A DNA stretch of 28,818 bases from a virus: positions 1-28,818 of the IMG/VR virus record IMGVR_UViG_3300025898_000029. One strand, given 5' to 3'. Position numbers and translations under genes: made by a program. Below, one piece after another: positions 15,034 to 23,577 of the stretch; position 1 is the first letter of the stretch, and every line of letters starts with the position of its first letter. The notes under the pieces are model-generated. The model did no database searches. It was given only the letters and a program-made list of their open reading frames with translations, and was not told where the DNA came from.

Positions 15034-16215
15034 TTAAATGTCAGTGGTGCCGAGGAGTCTCATGCGCTGCGCTTCGGACATCCTGTCGTAAGCATCCTCG
15101 CTCATGGCCTCGATCGCCGCGTCCGTAAGCTGGCTGGCATCGCCGTTGTTGCCGTTCATTGCCGACAGATTCGGCGGCTGACCGGCTTCGACGTCGAGCT
15201 TGCCCTTGCGGATGGCCGCGATCGGGGAAAGCGGGGGTTGCTGTTGACGAGCGCCCTGCCCTGCCGGCGGCTGCTGTTGCTGCTGCTGGCCGGGTTTCGG
15301 TTGCTGAAGACCGGGAATAGCGATGCCCTTTGCCGTGGCTTTCGCCGACAACATCGTCGGGCCAAGCTGATCCATCAGCACGGCGGCCTCTTCGCGCAGA
15401 GCGAGAGTGCCGGCCGGCGTCATGACGTCGACGCCTTTGTCGATCAGATTGGCAACCGCACGATCGCGGACGTATTTCCAGTCGATGTCTGTGCCGACTT
15501 GCTCGAACACGTCGATCCACGGATGGTCCGCTTTGATTGCCTCGGTGCGATCCTCAAGGTAGAGGTCGCTCGGCTGTTGGGCTTGCGCCGCCGGCTTCAC
15601 CTTCGCGAGCAGGACTTCCTCGCGGATCGCCTGCTCTTGATTGCTCAGCTCGCGCGTCCGCTTTGTCAGCTCCGAATAGGTGATCTCGCCGTTGTCGAAT
15701 TTCGTGGCAAGCTCATCCTGTTTGGTCTGGATCGCGGCAAGGCGCTGATCGGCGGTCGGCTGTTGCGGTTGCGGCTGTTGCTGCGGCCCGCCTTGGGGCT
15801 GGGGCTGCTGCTGCCGGGCTTCCGCGACACCGCGCCACCGGGCGGCTTCGAGTTCAGCTTTGTGGACGCGAGCCAGCACTTCGGCAAAACGCTCCGGCGG
15901 GATCATCTGGCCGCCGGCGGGAGTGTGCTCCCTGGTCGGCTGCTGATCCGGCTTTTGCGTTTGTCCGGGTTGCTGCTGGTCGCCAGTCTTTCCGGGTTCG
16001 GCTACCGGTGCCTGCTGTCCCCTCGCCGCTGCCTCCTCGGCTTCAACTGCGGCTTGAGCTTCAGCGAGCGCCGTATCGTCGGGATCGACAAACTGCGGTC
16101 CGGGCTCCGGCTCTTGCGGTTGCGGCTGCGGTTGGACAGCGGCACCCGTTTCGTTCGGATCGGGCTGCGGTTGTTGATCGCCCGGATTGGGCTGAACATC
16201 GCTACTCGTGGTCAT
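15034..16215 (-). CDS. Gln/Pro-rich scaffolding-type protein
   Basis: A 393-residue protein upstream of the capsid gene, where scaffolds are found. Residues about 1-110 are Gln, Pro, Glu and Ala-rich, and the middle (about 165-245) has a charged, probably coiled-coil stretch (AAIQTKQDELATKFDNG, then SELTKRTRELSNQEQAIREE). Another Gln/Pro-rich zone follows, and the end is helical (DAAIEAMSEDAYDRMSEAQR). Scaffolds of this type guide coat assembly and then leave or are cut. The open frame extends upstream to 16512, but ATG 16215 is preferred because GAGGA lies a few bases before it and the upstream residues look non-coding. Identification is by position and composition. Confidence 0.75.
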   Translation of the reverse strand: MTTSSDVQPNPGDQQPQPDPNETGAAVQPQPQPQEPEPGPQFVDPDDTALAEAQAAVEAEEAAARGQQAPVAEPGKTGDQQQPGQTQKPDQQPTREHTPAGGQMIPPERFAEVLARVHKAELEAARWRGVAEARQQQPQPQGGPQQQPQPQQPTADQRLAAIQTKQDELATKFDNGEITYSELTKRTRELSNQEQAIREEVLLAKVKPAAQAQQPSDLYLEDRTEAIKADHPWIDVFEQVGTDIDWKYVRDRAVANLIDKGVDVMTPAGTLALREEAAVLMDQLGPTMLSAKATAKGIAIPGLQQPKPGQQQQQQPPAGQGARQQQPPLSPIAAIRKGKLDVEAGQPPNLSAMNGNNGDASQLTDAAIEAMSEDAYDRMSEAQRMRLLGTTDI

Positions 16216-16294
16216 GTCATCCTCTGCGCGGGAAAACTTTGCGGAAACGCCCGAACGGCGGCGGCCCGGCCGGATGCGCTCCGGCAGGCGGAAA

Positions 16295-16317
16295 CATTCG
16301 GCACGTCTCGCCGAATG
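16295..16317. repeat. 8-bp hairpin in the gap before the scaffold gene
   Basis: CATTCGGC (16295-16302) and GCCGAATG (16310-16317) form a perfect stem with a 7-base loop. The minus transcript then has UUUCC, so it could be a weak terminator. It shares this 143-base gap with a CATCACGCGTGAC copy. Confidence 0.5.
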
Positions 16318-16329
16318 ACGGAGGCTCGC

Positions 16330-16342
16330 CATCACGCGTGAC
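16330..16342. repeat. Copy 3 of palindromic motif CATCACGCGTGAC
   Basis: This copy is in the non-coding gap between the 79-residue gene and the scaffold gene, 13 bases from a separate 8-bp hairpin. It is not under protein-coding constraint, so it argues against pure codon coincidence. Confidence 0.6.
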
Positions 16343-16358
16343 GGCGGGCTTAAAGATT

Positions 16359-16598
16359 TCAGTGATCGAAGAAGAACGGATCGAACGGCAGATGCGGGTC
16401 GGAGCCGTAAGGTGGCGGCGGCGGCACCATCATCACCGTGCCCGATTGCGGGCAACGGAATAGCAGCGCGCCCTTGTCGAGCAGCACGCGCTCGCCGGTC
16501 GGGGTTTCCCAAACGTCGTTGTTCACGTGGCGCTCAACGATCGTCCAACCGAATGAGCGCGGCGAAGCTGGCGTGCCGACACCCCGGACGTAGCGCAT
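16359..16598 (-). CDS. Small hypothetical protein with Pro/Phe-rich tail
   Basis: A 79-residue protein whose ATG (16598) overlaps the stop of the upstream gene as TGATG, so it is probably translationally coupled. Features are a small beta-type core (WETPTGERVLLDKGALLFRC) and an unusual tail with five prolines in a row (PPPPP) and a PFDPFFFDH end. An in-frame upstream ATG at 16628 exists but lies within the neighbouring gene. The family is not recognised. It sits between portal and scaffold genes with two other unknown small genes. Confidence 0.7.
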   Translation of the reverse strand: MRYVRGVGTPASPRSFGWTIVERHVNNDVWETPTGERVLLDKGALLFRCPQSGTVMMVPPPPPYGSDPHLPFDPFFFDH

Positions 16599-16891
16599 CA
16601 GTGTAGCAAGTCCTTTGCGCCCACCCACATGGTGTGCATGGCGCCGGCCACCGCTATGGTAATGGCACCCAGGATCGCCTTGCCGAACAAGCCCTCGGAT
16701 CGCTCGCGGGTCTTGTCGAGGAATTGCATGTTGCGCTGCCAGCGCAACGGGTCTTTCGGATCAATGCCAAACTTGATCGCGAACTCATCAAGCGCTTCGC
16801 TGGTGCCTTCCTTGACGAGCTGTTTCATGAGCGCCGCATCGCGGGCGCGCATTCCGCCGATGTGGAGGCGTTCCTCGTTGTCGGCGCTCAT
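16598..16891 (-). CDS. Small membrane-anchored phage protein
   Basis: A 97-residue protein with a charged helical N-terminal part (MRARDAALMKQLVKEG, then LRWQRNMQFLDKTRERSEG) and one membrane segment at about residues 70-92 (AILGAITIAVAGAMHTMWVG). AGGA/GAGG precedes ATG 16891 and the previous stop lies one base away. Small phage proteins with this charged-helix plus C-terminal-anchor layout are common in phage genomes, but their job is mostly unknown. Being between portal and scaffold, it may be a minor virion or host membrane protein. Confidence 0.75.
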   Translation of the reverse strand: MSADNEERLHIGGMRARDAALMKQLVKEGTSEALDEFAIKFGIDPKDPLRWQRNMQFLDKTRERSEGLFGKAILGAITIAVAGAMHTMWVGAKDLLH

Positions 16892-16892
16892 T

Positions 16893-17450
16893 TTAGTTCC
16901 TCAATGACGGCGGCAATTGCCCGCGGGCGCGCTTGTAAAGCTCACCTTGGCCCGGCTCGAGCACCTTGCGCATGTGCAGGTTCCACAGCTCCCAGCCGCC
17001 CTCGCAGAGCCCGATGATGTTCTCAAGGCCGGTCGCCAGGACGCCGGCAAAGTCCCGCGGCTCGCACTCGTTCTCGACCCATTCGATCGGGATCTGCACG
17101 TCTCCATCCTCGTCGAGCCACAGGATGACGTAGCGGCTATATTCGGCCTCTCCGGAGCGCGCGAGGACCGCGAGCCCGTTCTGCATGTCGGCCGGCTTCG
17201 GATCGGTGAAGACGATCACCCAGGCGCCGTTGTGGTGCAGCTCGCGATTGAGCTTGTTGAGGACATCGACCGCGAACATGGTCTGCTCGCCGATGATCTC
17301 GGGCGAATAGGGATTGTGGGTAGTGATCTCGCCGTTGTCGCGGCGGATGAAAGCGTAGTGCCGGCCGTCGCCTTTCAAAATCTCGCCTTCGGCGGCGAAG
17401 CGGCGCAGCAAGGCTTTGGTGATGAGCCGGTCATCGTCGAGCATCGGCAT
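16893..17450 (-). CDS. Hypothetical protein of the portal-scaffold interval
   Basis: A 185-residue protein that looks globular and mixed alpha/beta. Segments include RLITKALLRRFAAEGEIL, GAWVIVFTDPKPADMQ, SRYVILWLDEDGDVQIPIEW and a C-terminal GELYKRARGQL. No conserved catalytic motif was found. GAGG lies nine bases before ATG 17450, inside the end of the portal gene, and a second in-frame ATG is at 17444. No family is recognised. The tight spacing to portal and to the membrane protein gene suggests one operon. Confidence 0.75.
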   Translation of the reverse strand: MPMLDDDRLITKALLRRFAAEGEILKGDGRHYAFIRRDNGEITTHNPYSPEIIGEQTMFAVDVLNKLNRELHHNGAWVIVFTDPKPADMQNGLAVLARSGEAEYSRYVILWLDEDGDVQIPIEWVENECEPRDFAGVLATGLENIIGLCEGGWELWNLHMRKVLEPGQGELYKRARGQLPPSLRN

Positions 17451-17461
17451 GGCGCTCTACC

Positions 17462-19498
17462 TCACTGCGTAAATGGCGTGACGTCGGCCGCGACCGGCCC
17501 GCGCCCGAGCGGACCCGGCGTTTCCTGGTGCGGGCTCGGCATACCGCCGTGCGGCGCATGGTGCGCGGGCTTGTGATGGGCGATGGCGCGCTGCGGCTGT
17601 TGGCCGTGCTGCTGTTGCTGTTGCTGTTGCTGCTGCGCCTGCGCATTGGCCTGCCACATCGCCTTGATGCGCTCGATCCACTCGTCCTTGCGCGGCATCG
17701 ACGACGCGTCGATCAGCAAGTCCGCGGCCATCGGCAGATAAGGCCCGATCGCCGGCCCGAGCTTCTCCAGAAGCATCAGCATTTCTTCGAACTGCGCGTG
17801 CAGGAACGTGTCCGACAGCGGCGCGTCGTCGATGACCACGGCATATTTGCCGATCGTCACGTCGTTGTTGATCGCCGCCAGCCCCGATGTCGGGTCCTGC
17901 ATTTCCTGGTTCAAATGGACCTGGGAGAAGTGGCCGTTCTTCCCCATGATCCGGTAGATGCGCGGCTCGGTGTACCAGCCTTGAATGATGCGCAGGTGCG
18001 AGGCGCCCAGCAGCATCTTCGAGCGCTTGAAGTTGTCCATATAGGTCTGGATCGCCAGCACCGCCTGGCGCTGCTTGGCCTGCAGCGCGCGACCGGATTG
18101 CACGTTGAGTTCCTGACCCAGCGCCGCCTCGTTGATGCCGGCGATGGCCTTGATGTCCTGATCGGCGTCGTCCTCGAGCTGCTTGTGCGCTTGCGCGGTG
18201 CCGCCGGGCACGATCTGCTCGGGCTTCTGTGCTCCCGCCTTGTAGACGATGTTGACGCCGGGCGATGAGCCGTACTTCTTCATCGCCCGCTCTTGGTGCG
18301 GGGTGAAGGTTTGGTCGGTATACGTCCAGCCGCCGTTGGCGAGCTTGCCGGCAATCTCGATGCGCGAATTGCGCCGCTTGTTCTTCTCCTGCTGCGGATC
18401 GACCAAATCCTCCACCATGCCGCGGGTGATGCCGCGGCGGAAATAGGGGAAATATCCGGTCTTGGTGTAGCCCTCGTAGTAGGACGGCTTGTCGTAGAGC
18501 AACAGATCGCCGGCGAACGTCGTCCACTGGATGCGCTCGACGGTGCGGCGCTGGATTTTTACCGGGGTGCCGACTTGCTCGGCGTAGAGCATGATCTTCT
18601 GCAGCTCGTTGGTGCCCCAATGATCGGGCAGCACTTCGCGGTCGCCGGTCTCAAGATCGATGGCGACGTTGCGCGGCTCTTTCACCTTCCACTGCATGTC
18701 GATCAGGCGGATGGTGCGCCGCGATGTATCGACGAAATCGCCGACCAGCGAATAGAAGCTGTCCCACCAGGCGTCCTCGACGTCCTCGCGGGAACCGAAG
18801 GTGCGCACCGGGCTGATCTCGTCGGTCACGATCATCGACGAGATCGGCGCCAGCGGCGTCTGCCCGAGCACGAACGGCCGCAACAGCGACATCGCGTCCT
18901 TGCCGAACGTCGCCTCGATCTCATCGAGCGAGACGTAACGGCTCTCGCACATGAAGTTGGCCGATTCGTCGAGGTTGTAGGCGTCGGCGTCGGGATCGGG
19001 ATAGACCGCGAAAGGATCGCTGGCGCTTGTGTTGATCTCGCCGAATTCATTGCTCTCGAAGCTCAACCGGGTGTCGTACCAGCCGCGGCCGGTGAGAAGC
19101 CCATCGAGAAACACTTCGGTGTCGACGTAATCGAGATGCGAGCCGGTGGCGATCACCTTCTCGACGTCGCTCAACGCGGTGGCGACCGTCTCGGCCGAGC
19201 GCATGTCCTGGCCGGGCTTGAAGGTGATGTCGGTCTTGTTGGCGCGGTGATAGCCGAGCACCAGCCGCACCAGCGGCGCGATGATGTTGAACTTGAAGTG
19301 CGGCCGGCGCTGGCGGCGCAATTCCGCTTTCGCCGCTTCCGCCCACTGCCGGCCCTCGAAGAAATCGACACACACCTTCGCCGGCTCCGCCCAGCGCAGT
19401 TGCGCATAGGCCGCGCGCTGCCACTTTTCGGCCAATAGCAGGACCTTCGCGGGATCCTGCTTGGGCAGCCGCTTTGGGGGGACGGGACCGAATTTCAT
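17462..19498 (-). CDS. P22-like portal protein
   Basis: A 678-residue portal, close to the length of P22 gp1 (725). It forms the 12-fold ring at one capsid vertex through which DNA is packaged and ejected. Family-like features are an N-terminal helical part with PHFKFNIIAPLVRLVLGYHRANKTDI, then DGLLTGRGWYDTRL, DPFAVYPDPDADAYNLDES and the central KTGYFPYFRRGI region. Also seen are the crown/wing segment EDDADQDIKAIAGINEAALG and a C-terminal helix before a Gln run (QQQQQQQQQ, about residue 640) and a His/Pro-rich tail. P22-type portals end in a long barrel helix; here a Gln-rich end takes its place. No good ribosome binding site is seen before ATG 19498. Confidence 0.9.
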   Translation of the reverse strand: MKFGPVPPKRLPKQDPAKVLLLAEKWQRAAYAQLRWAEPAKVCVDFFEGRQWAEAAKAELRRQRRPHFKFNIIAPLVRLVLGYHRANKTDITFKPGQDMRSAETVATALSDVEKVIATGSHLDYVDTEVFLDGLLTGRGWYDTRLSFESNEFGEINTSASDPFAVYPDPDADAYNLDESANFMCESRYVSLDEIEATFGKDAMSLLRPFVLGQTPLAPISSMIVTDEISPVRTFGSREDVEDAWWDSFYSLVGDFVDTSRRTIRLIDMQWKVKEPRNVAIDLETGDREVLPDHWGTNELQKIMLYAEQVGTPVKIQRRTVERIQWTTFAGDLLLYDKPSYYEGYTKTGYFPYFRRGITRGMVEDLVDPQQEKNKRRNSRIEIAGKLANGGWTYTDQTFTPHQERAMKKYGSSPGVNIVYKAGAQKPEQIVPGGTAQAHKQLEDDADQDIKAIAGINEAALGQELNVQSGRALQAKQRQAVLAIQTYMDNFKRSKMLLGASHLRIIQGWYTEPRIYRIMGKNGHFSQVHLNQEMQDPTSGLAAINNDVTIGKYAVVIDDAPLSDTFLHAQFEEMLMLLEKLGPAIGPYLPMAADLLIDASSMPRKDEWIERIKAMWQANAQAQQQQQQQQQHGQQPQRAIAHHKPAHHAPHGGMPSPHQETPGPLGRGPVAADVTPFTQ

Positions 19499-19597
19499 GG
19501 AGAGTTGGCGCTAGTCGCCTTGATTCCAAGGAAGTGCTGCCATTGTCAGGTTTTCCTTCCGTTGCAGGCGCGCCGATCGCGGCGCGGGTGGTGCGCC

Positions 19598-19981
19598 TCA
19601 GCTCGCCGGATAGACGATCATGAAGGTGATCGTCTTGGTGCTGAGGTTCGAATTCTGCTGCGTGGCGAGCGCCGCGCCGAGGATCTGCGCGGTCGATGTT
19701 CCCGCCACCGCCTTGATGAATTCGTTTGCCGCGTAGCCCAGGATGCTGCCGAACACGGCGGCGTAGCTCTGGTTAGGGACCGCCACCGGCAGCGAAATCG
19801 TCGCCTGATGCGTGTCGGCCGTACTCGGGAAGGTCAGCGTGCCGTAGGCAAAGACCATGTTGCCGTGCTGGCAATATTGCGCGCTGACGCCCGTGAAGGT
19901 GAGGCCGCCGCCGCTCTGATCGGTCGGTGTCCACGACGTCGGCGGAACGAACGGCAGCGGAGTGGTTTCAATTTTCGCCAT
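19598..19981 (-). CDS. Small fibre-tip-like structural protein
   Basis: A 127-residue beta-type protein. The segment from about residue 20 (GGLTFTGVSAQYCQHGNMVFAYGTLTFPS, shown here in two overlapping parts: GGLTFTGVSAQYCQ and HGNMVFAYGTLTFPS) and the following FGSILGYAANEF and ATISLPV stretches match the common phage module seen at fibre tips, similar to the last 85 residues of the 880-residue fibre (YRRSGDQVQGSFAAAL). It is the last of five small genes between terminase and portal. A virion surface role is likely. The 99-base gap after it holds a GC-rich 7-bp hairpin without a U-tract. Confidence 0.7.
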   Translation of the reverse strand: MAKIETTPLPFVPPTSWTPTDQSGGGLTFTGVSAQYCQHGNMVFAYGTLTFPSTADTHQATISLPVAVPNQSYAAVFGSILGYAANEFIKAVAGTSTAQILGAALATQQNSNLSTKTITFMIVYPAS

Positions 19982-19990
19982 CGGCCGGGC

Positions 19991-20785
19991 CTATGCGAAT
20001 TGAGCGTCGAACCAGCAATCCGCCGATCCGATCGTTTTGGTGGGGCCGGTCGAGGAATTGGAGACGACAATGCCGGTCGCGAAGGCCCGCCCACGCGAGC
20101 CGAAGTCGATGGAAAAATTCGACGATGCGGGCACCGTAAGGGTTACGACCGGCACCGCCGTATCAGCCGGCAGGGTCGCGGCATCATGGAGCTGAATGAA
20201 TTGCGCGGATGTTTTGCTGTTGTAGCCGCTCAAGCCGTAGAGCGTTCCCGCTGAAGCTTTTATGACGTGCGAGGCCTCGTAGGCTGGGCTGCTCGCATTG
20301 GAAGCGGCCGCTAACGTCGTGGTGATACCCGCCGCAATGAGCTTCACCAGGCCGCGGAGATATTGCTGCAGCGTGCCGGCGGCGTCGGTGATCACCGCGC
20401 CGCCCGTCGTCACGCCGATGGTCACCTGATCGCCGTCTGCGGATTTAACCGCCATCTTGGCGCCTGACACCGCGCCGGCGAGTGTGTCCGTATCTGTCTT
20501 GATCGCGGCAAGCGCGCCCAGTGACGTTTCCGCAGCGGCGTCGGTCACCGAGATCGTCCCGGCCAGCGACGTGGCTACAGCCTGAATGCTCTTACTGATC
20601 TGTTTCCAGATCGAAATGCCGGAGACCGGCGTCACATCGGTCGCGGTGCTCGCGGCATCGGCCTTCGCGCCGATCGTAGCCTGGCCGCCATCGGCCATCA
20701 GCGCGTCGATCGTGGAAACCGTCGCGCTGCCCGCAGGCCCGCTTGGAACGCCATTGGTCAGAGTGACGCTTGTCGCGTTCGGCAT
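19991..20785 (-). CDS. Structural protein with conserved phage beta-domain at the C-terminus
   Basis: A 264-residue protein. Residues about 1-160 are Ala/Thr/Ser-rich. The C-terminal 95 residues ([38 protein letters not shown], then [20 protein letters not shown] and [11 protein letters not shown]) match a beta-type domain I have often seen in phage head or fibre proteins. That suggests a surface or decoration protein. It starts three bases after the previous stop with a weak GGGG ribosome binding site. It lies between terminase and portal rather than near the tail genes. Confidence 0.75.
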   Translation of the reverse strand: MPNATSVTLTNGVPSGPAGSATVSTIDALMADGGQATIGAKADAASTATDVTPVSGISIWKQISKSIQAVATSLAGTISVTDAAAETSLGALAAIKTDTDTLAGAVSGAKMAVKSADGDQVTIGVTTGGAVITDAAGTLQQYLRGLVKLIAAGITTTLAAASNASSPAYEASHVIKASAGTLYGLSGYNSKTSAQFIQLHDAATLPADTAVPVVTLTVPASSNFSIDFGSRGRAFATGIVVSNSSTGPTKTIGSADCWFDAQFA

Positions 20786-20788
20786 GAT

Positions 20789-20926
20789 CTAAAACCCCAA
20801 ATAGTAGTAATACTCGCCGGTCCCGCCACCGCCGGAGCTGCCGCCCTCGAAGGCAGTGCCCTGGCTGTCGCCGGACACCACGCGCGGTGGATCGTTCGGC
20901 GATGACGCGCTCTGCTCGTTCTGCAT
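20789..20926 (-). CDS. 45-residue protein ending in a Tyr run
   Basis: A very small protein (45 residues) with a Ser/Gly-rich body and the ending GGGGTGEYYYYLGF. ATG 20926 uses the last base of the previous stop (TGATG), and the next gene begins three bases after its stop, so it is embedded in a coupled string. An upstream in-frame start at 20980 lies wholly in the previous gene and is less likely. No function is known; short Gly-rich proteins ending in aromatics occur among phage structural genes. Confidence 0.65.
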   Translation of the reverse strand: MQNEQSASSPNDPPRVVSGDSQGTAFEGGSSGGGGTGEYYYYLGF

Positions 20927-21201
20927 CAGTAGGTTTCGACGACGCTCACCGCTTGCGTCGCGCTTTCGGCGATGCCCCACACCTCGGCTTGCGTCGGGAT
21001 GGTGACGCTGGCGCCGGCGACGCCGACGAGCTGCGCGCCGGTCCCCGTGGTGACGCCGCTCGAATTGCCGAGGTCGATCGCCACGGTGCCCTTATTGATG
21101 ATCGTGATGGCGTTGCGCCCAGGCCTGCGCGCGGCAATCAAGGTCGCTTGGGCGCTTTGGACCGTGACTTGATTGGTATCGAAACCGCCGGTGCCTGACA
21201 T
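20926..21201 (-). CDS. Small beta-type virion protein
   Basis: A 91-residue protein that looks like one compact beta domain: NAITIINKGTVAIDLGNSSG, then GVAGASVTIPTQAEVWGIAE and SATQAVSVVETY. This pattern (a short strand, a Gly turn, then an LPG- or TIP-type segment) is a common small phage structural domain. GGAG lies seven bases before ATG 21201. It is translationally coupled to the next gene. The role is probably virion surface or decoration, inferred from pattern and context. Confidence 0.75.
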   Translation of the reverse strand: MSGTGGFDTNQVTVQSAQATLIAARRPGRNAITIINKGTVAIDLGNSSGVTTGTGAQLVGVAGASVTIPTQAEVWGIAESATQAVSVVETY

Positions 21202-21213
21202 CGCCGCACTCCG

Positions 21214-21936
21214 TTAGCTGATCCGCACCGAGTTGATGTTGGCCACCATGCCCGATGAGGCGGTCTCGGTGAGCACCGTCTCAAGCTCGAAGGTGACCTT
21301 GTCGCCCGGATTGAGCGTGGTGCCGGTGATGGTATGGGCGACGTCGGCGCCGGCGGCGGTCATCGCCTGCGCGGCCGGGCCGAGGTTTGCGCCTTCGGTG
21401 CCGTCATTGGCGGCACGGTAGGCTTTGACCTGCACCGTTTTGGTCGAGAGCGTGCCCGCGCCGGTGATCGAGCAATTGGTGGTGACGGTGATGTTCTGCC
21501 CGGCCTTGTACCAGGCCGGCAGCACGTATTCGAAGATCGCGTCGTCGGTCTTGGTGTTGTTGTTGGCCGATTCCGAGACCAGGAATGCGGAGGTGCCGAG
21601 CGTGATGGACTGGCCGAATTTGCCGGCTGCCGCTGCGGCCGCAAGCGCGGAGCCGTCCGCATTCTTGAAATCGGCGAGCTTGATCGGCGTAGAGCCGAGG
21701 AGCCCGTTGGCGCTCTGCGCCACCTGCGACACGATGCCGGGCTTGTTGGTGCCGCCGGAGAAGGCGGCAGCGGTCACCGTACCGGTGAGCGTCACGTTCT
21801 GGCTGGCGTCCGCGGTGAGCACCTTGTTGGCTTCGGCAGTGCCGTCCACGGCGGGCAGTAGTGCGGCATAGAACTTTTCCTGGCCGACATGCCAGGCGCT
21901 GCCGAGCGCGAAGCGGATGTTGTCGAGAAGCGCCAT
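21214..21936 (-). CDS. Hypothetical structural protein downstream of terminase
   Basis: A 240-residue protein. The N-terminus (LDNIRFALGSAWHVGQEKFY) is amphipathic. Residues about 35-60 (VLTADASQNVTLTGTVTAAAF) look like a phage fibre-type repeat, and the remaining part is beta-rich (AIFEYVLPAWYKAGQNITVT, GTTLNPGDKVTFELETVLTE). AGGAG lies eight bases before ATG 21936, directly after the terminase stop. It is the first of a five-gene group of structural-looking proteins between terminase and portal. No family is named. Confidence 0.75.
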   Translation of the reverse strand: MALLDNIRFALGSAWHVGQEKFYAALLPAVDGTAEANKVLTADASQNVTLTGTVTAAAFSGGTNKPGIVSQVAQSANGLLGSTPIKLADFKNADGSALAAAAAAGKFGQSITLGTSAFLVSESANNNTKTDDAIFEYVLPAWYKAGQNITVTTNCSITGAGTLSTKTVQVKAYRAANDGTEGANLGPAAQAMTAAGADVAHTITGTTLNPGDKVTFELETVLTETASSGMVANINSVRIS

Positions 21937-21951
21937 GATCGTGTCTCCTGG

Positions 21952-23577
21952 TTAGCTGGCCATAAAGTCGCCGCCGGCCGCTTCGTCTTCGATGTCCTGC
22001 ATCCACTTCGGGGTTTGCAGCTCAAGCGGCTCGGGGAAGATGACGGAAAGTTCGGGGTCGAGAATGCGGCTCATGCCATCGAGCATGTCCTCGTGGCTGA
22101 GCACCGGGAACGGCTTGTATTCCTCGTTCAAAAACACCTGCACCAGATTGAGCGTGTGTTTTTCAGAGACCGTGGTGTAGAGAATGCCGGCCTCGGGCAA
22201 GAGCATCCGGCCCTGCTCGAAGACCGGGATCAGCCGCTTGATGCGGTCGATCTTTTTCAGCGAACCGGCGAGCGGGGTGATGCCGAACCGATAGTTGGTC
22301 TGCGCCATCACGTATTGCATGTGCTCGATGTCCGCCTGCAGGCCGTACTCCTCGTAGCCGACATTGAGCGGGCGCCACTTACGGTGCAGGTAGAACAGCG
22401 CTTTCGTGCGCTCGGTGAGGTTCAGCCGATCGCGGATCGCGTCGCAGACGTAATAGTGCTCATCGCCGCCGGTGCCGATCACCCACATCGTGGTGTAGTC
22501 GCTGGTCGGCTTCTTCTTCGAAGCCGGATCGACCACGATGTAATGGTTGAGCCCGGTGAAGTTTTGCCCCGGCCAGTATTTGATCCACTTTTCGTTGAAG
22601 CCTTGCGCCTTGTCCGCTGTCGGATTGAGCAGCATTTGTGCTCCGAAGGTGTAAGGCCCTTGCAGCCGGCGCTTTTCGGCTAGGAACTCGGCCGAGCGCA
22701 GCACCGACTTCGACCAATCCTCTGAGCCGTCCGACGTGCAGGGATGAATGCGAGCCGGGATTCCGCGCTCCATCATCACCGAATAGGTATCGAATAGGTG
22801 GTAGCGGCTGCCCTGAAATCGCGTCCAGCCGCCCTCGGTCCCAAGATTGTCCGACAGCTCCCACGCCTCGGTGGTCTTGTGGATCATTTCCGGCGTGGTG
22901 ACGCTGCGGTCGGTCACCGTGTCGTCGTAGTCGCGAATGAAAAAGTGCTTGCCGATGGGCTGGCCGTCGACCAAGCCCCAGGCCTCGATCGTCGCCTCTT
23001 TCGGGTTGGTCTTGCGCTTGACGATCAGCCCGTCGTCTTCCGACCACTTCGGCGCCTCGTTTTCCGGATTGGCCCACAGCACGTCTGGGAAGATCGCCTT
23101 CAGGTCCTCGTTATTCTCGCACTCACGCTTGATCTGCCGCAGAAAGCCCTTGGCGCTCGGCCGCGTATGCGAGAATAGCCCGATGGTGACTTCGCGGCCG
23201 TTATAGCGCGGCTCGGGATCCTCACCGTGGCTCGCCAGCACATCCTGCAGCGACAGCCCGAAGGTGATGATCGTGGACTTGTAGTGCTCACGCGCCCACA
23301 GGTCCAAATAGCCGTTCGGCGCCGCCCCTACTTCCCGGCAGCGCTCGAACAGCCAATCATGATTGATGTCGCGCCGCTTGCAGGCGGCGGTGAGCAGATA
23401 AAATAGATCATTGCGGATCAGCTTCCGCTTCGCCCGGCGCAAATCCTCCGGTGACCGGGCCGAAGCTGTCGTCAGGATGCGGACGTACCACTGGATCGTT
23501 TCGAGCCGGTTCTTCGGCAGCTCCAGGCGGAACATCGGCCAGGACAGCGGCAGCGCCGAAGATGGCTGCGAGTTCAT
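21952..23577 (-). CDS. Terminase large subunit (packaging ATPase-nuclease)
   Basis: This 541-residue protein drives DNA into the head and cuts the concatemer. The ATPase domain has a phage-type Walker A, LWAREHYKST (93-102, Lys100), and a Walker B-like FFIRDYDDTVT (212-222, Asp218/Asp219). The nuclease domain has the RNase H-type acidic residues expected of terminases: Asp350 (HYIVVDPAS), Glu409 or Glu410 (VGYEEYG) and Asp497/Asp500 (SHEDMLDGMSRIL). The ATG at 23577 has a strong GAGG ribosome binding site and lies inside the small-subunit gene, giving a 170-base overlap. ATG 23535 is an alternative start. It belongs with the DUF2280-type small subunit just upstream. Confidence 0.95.
   Translation of the reverse strand: MNSQPSSALPLSWPMFRLELPKNRLETIQWYVRILTTASARSPEDLRRAKRKLIRNDLFYLLTAACKRRDINHDWLFERCREVGAAPNGYLDLWAREHYKSTIITFGLSLQDVLASHGEDPEPRYNGREVTIGLFSHTRPSAKGFLRQIKRECENNEDLKAIFPDVLWANPENEAPKWSEDDGLIVKRKTNPKEATIEAWGLVDGQPIGKHFFIRDYDDTVTDRSVTTPEMIHKTTEAWELSDNLGTEGGWTRFQGSRYHLFDTYSVMMERGIPARIHPCTSDGSEDWSKSVLRSAEFLAEKRRLQGPYTFGAQMLLNPTADKAQGFNEKWIKYWPGQNFTGLNHYIVVDPASKKKPTSDYTTMWVIGTGGDEHYYVCDAIRDRLNLTERTKALFYLHRKWRPLNVGYEEYGLQADIEHMQYVMAQTNYRFGITPLAGSLKKIDRIKRLIPVFEQGRMLLPEAGILYTTVSEKHTLNLVQVFLNEEYKPFPVLSHEDMLDGMSRILDPELSVIFPEPLELQTPKWMQDIEDEAAGGDFMAS

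Noticed and set aside
19499-19597. Terminator before the portal-side gap (CGCGCCG/CGGCGCG hairpin)
   Set aside because: The 7-bp hairpin has no U-tract on the minus transcript and lies beside the end of the 127-residue gene; it was judged too weak to list as a terminator.
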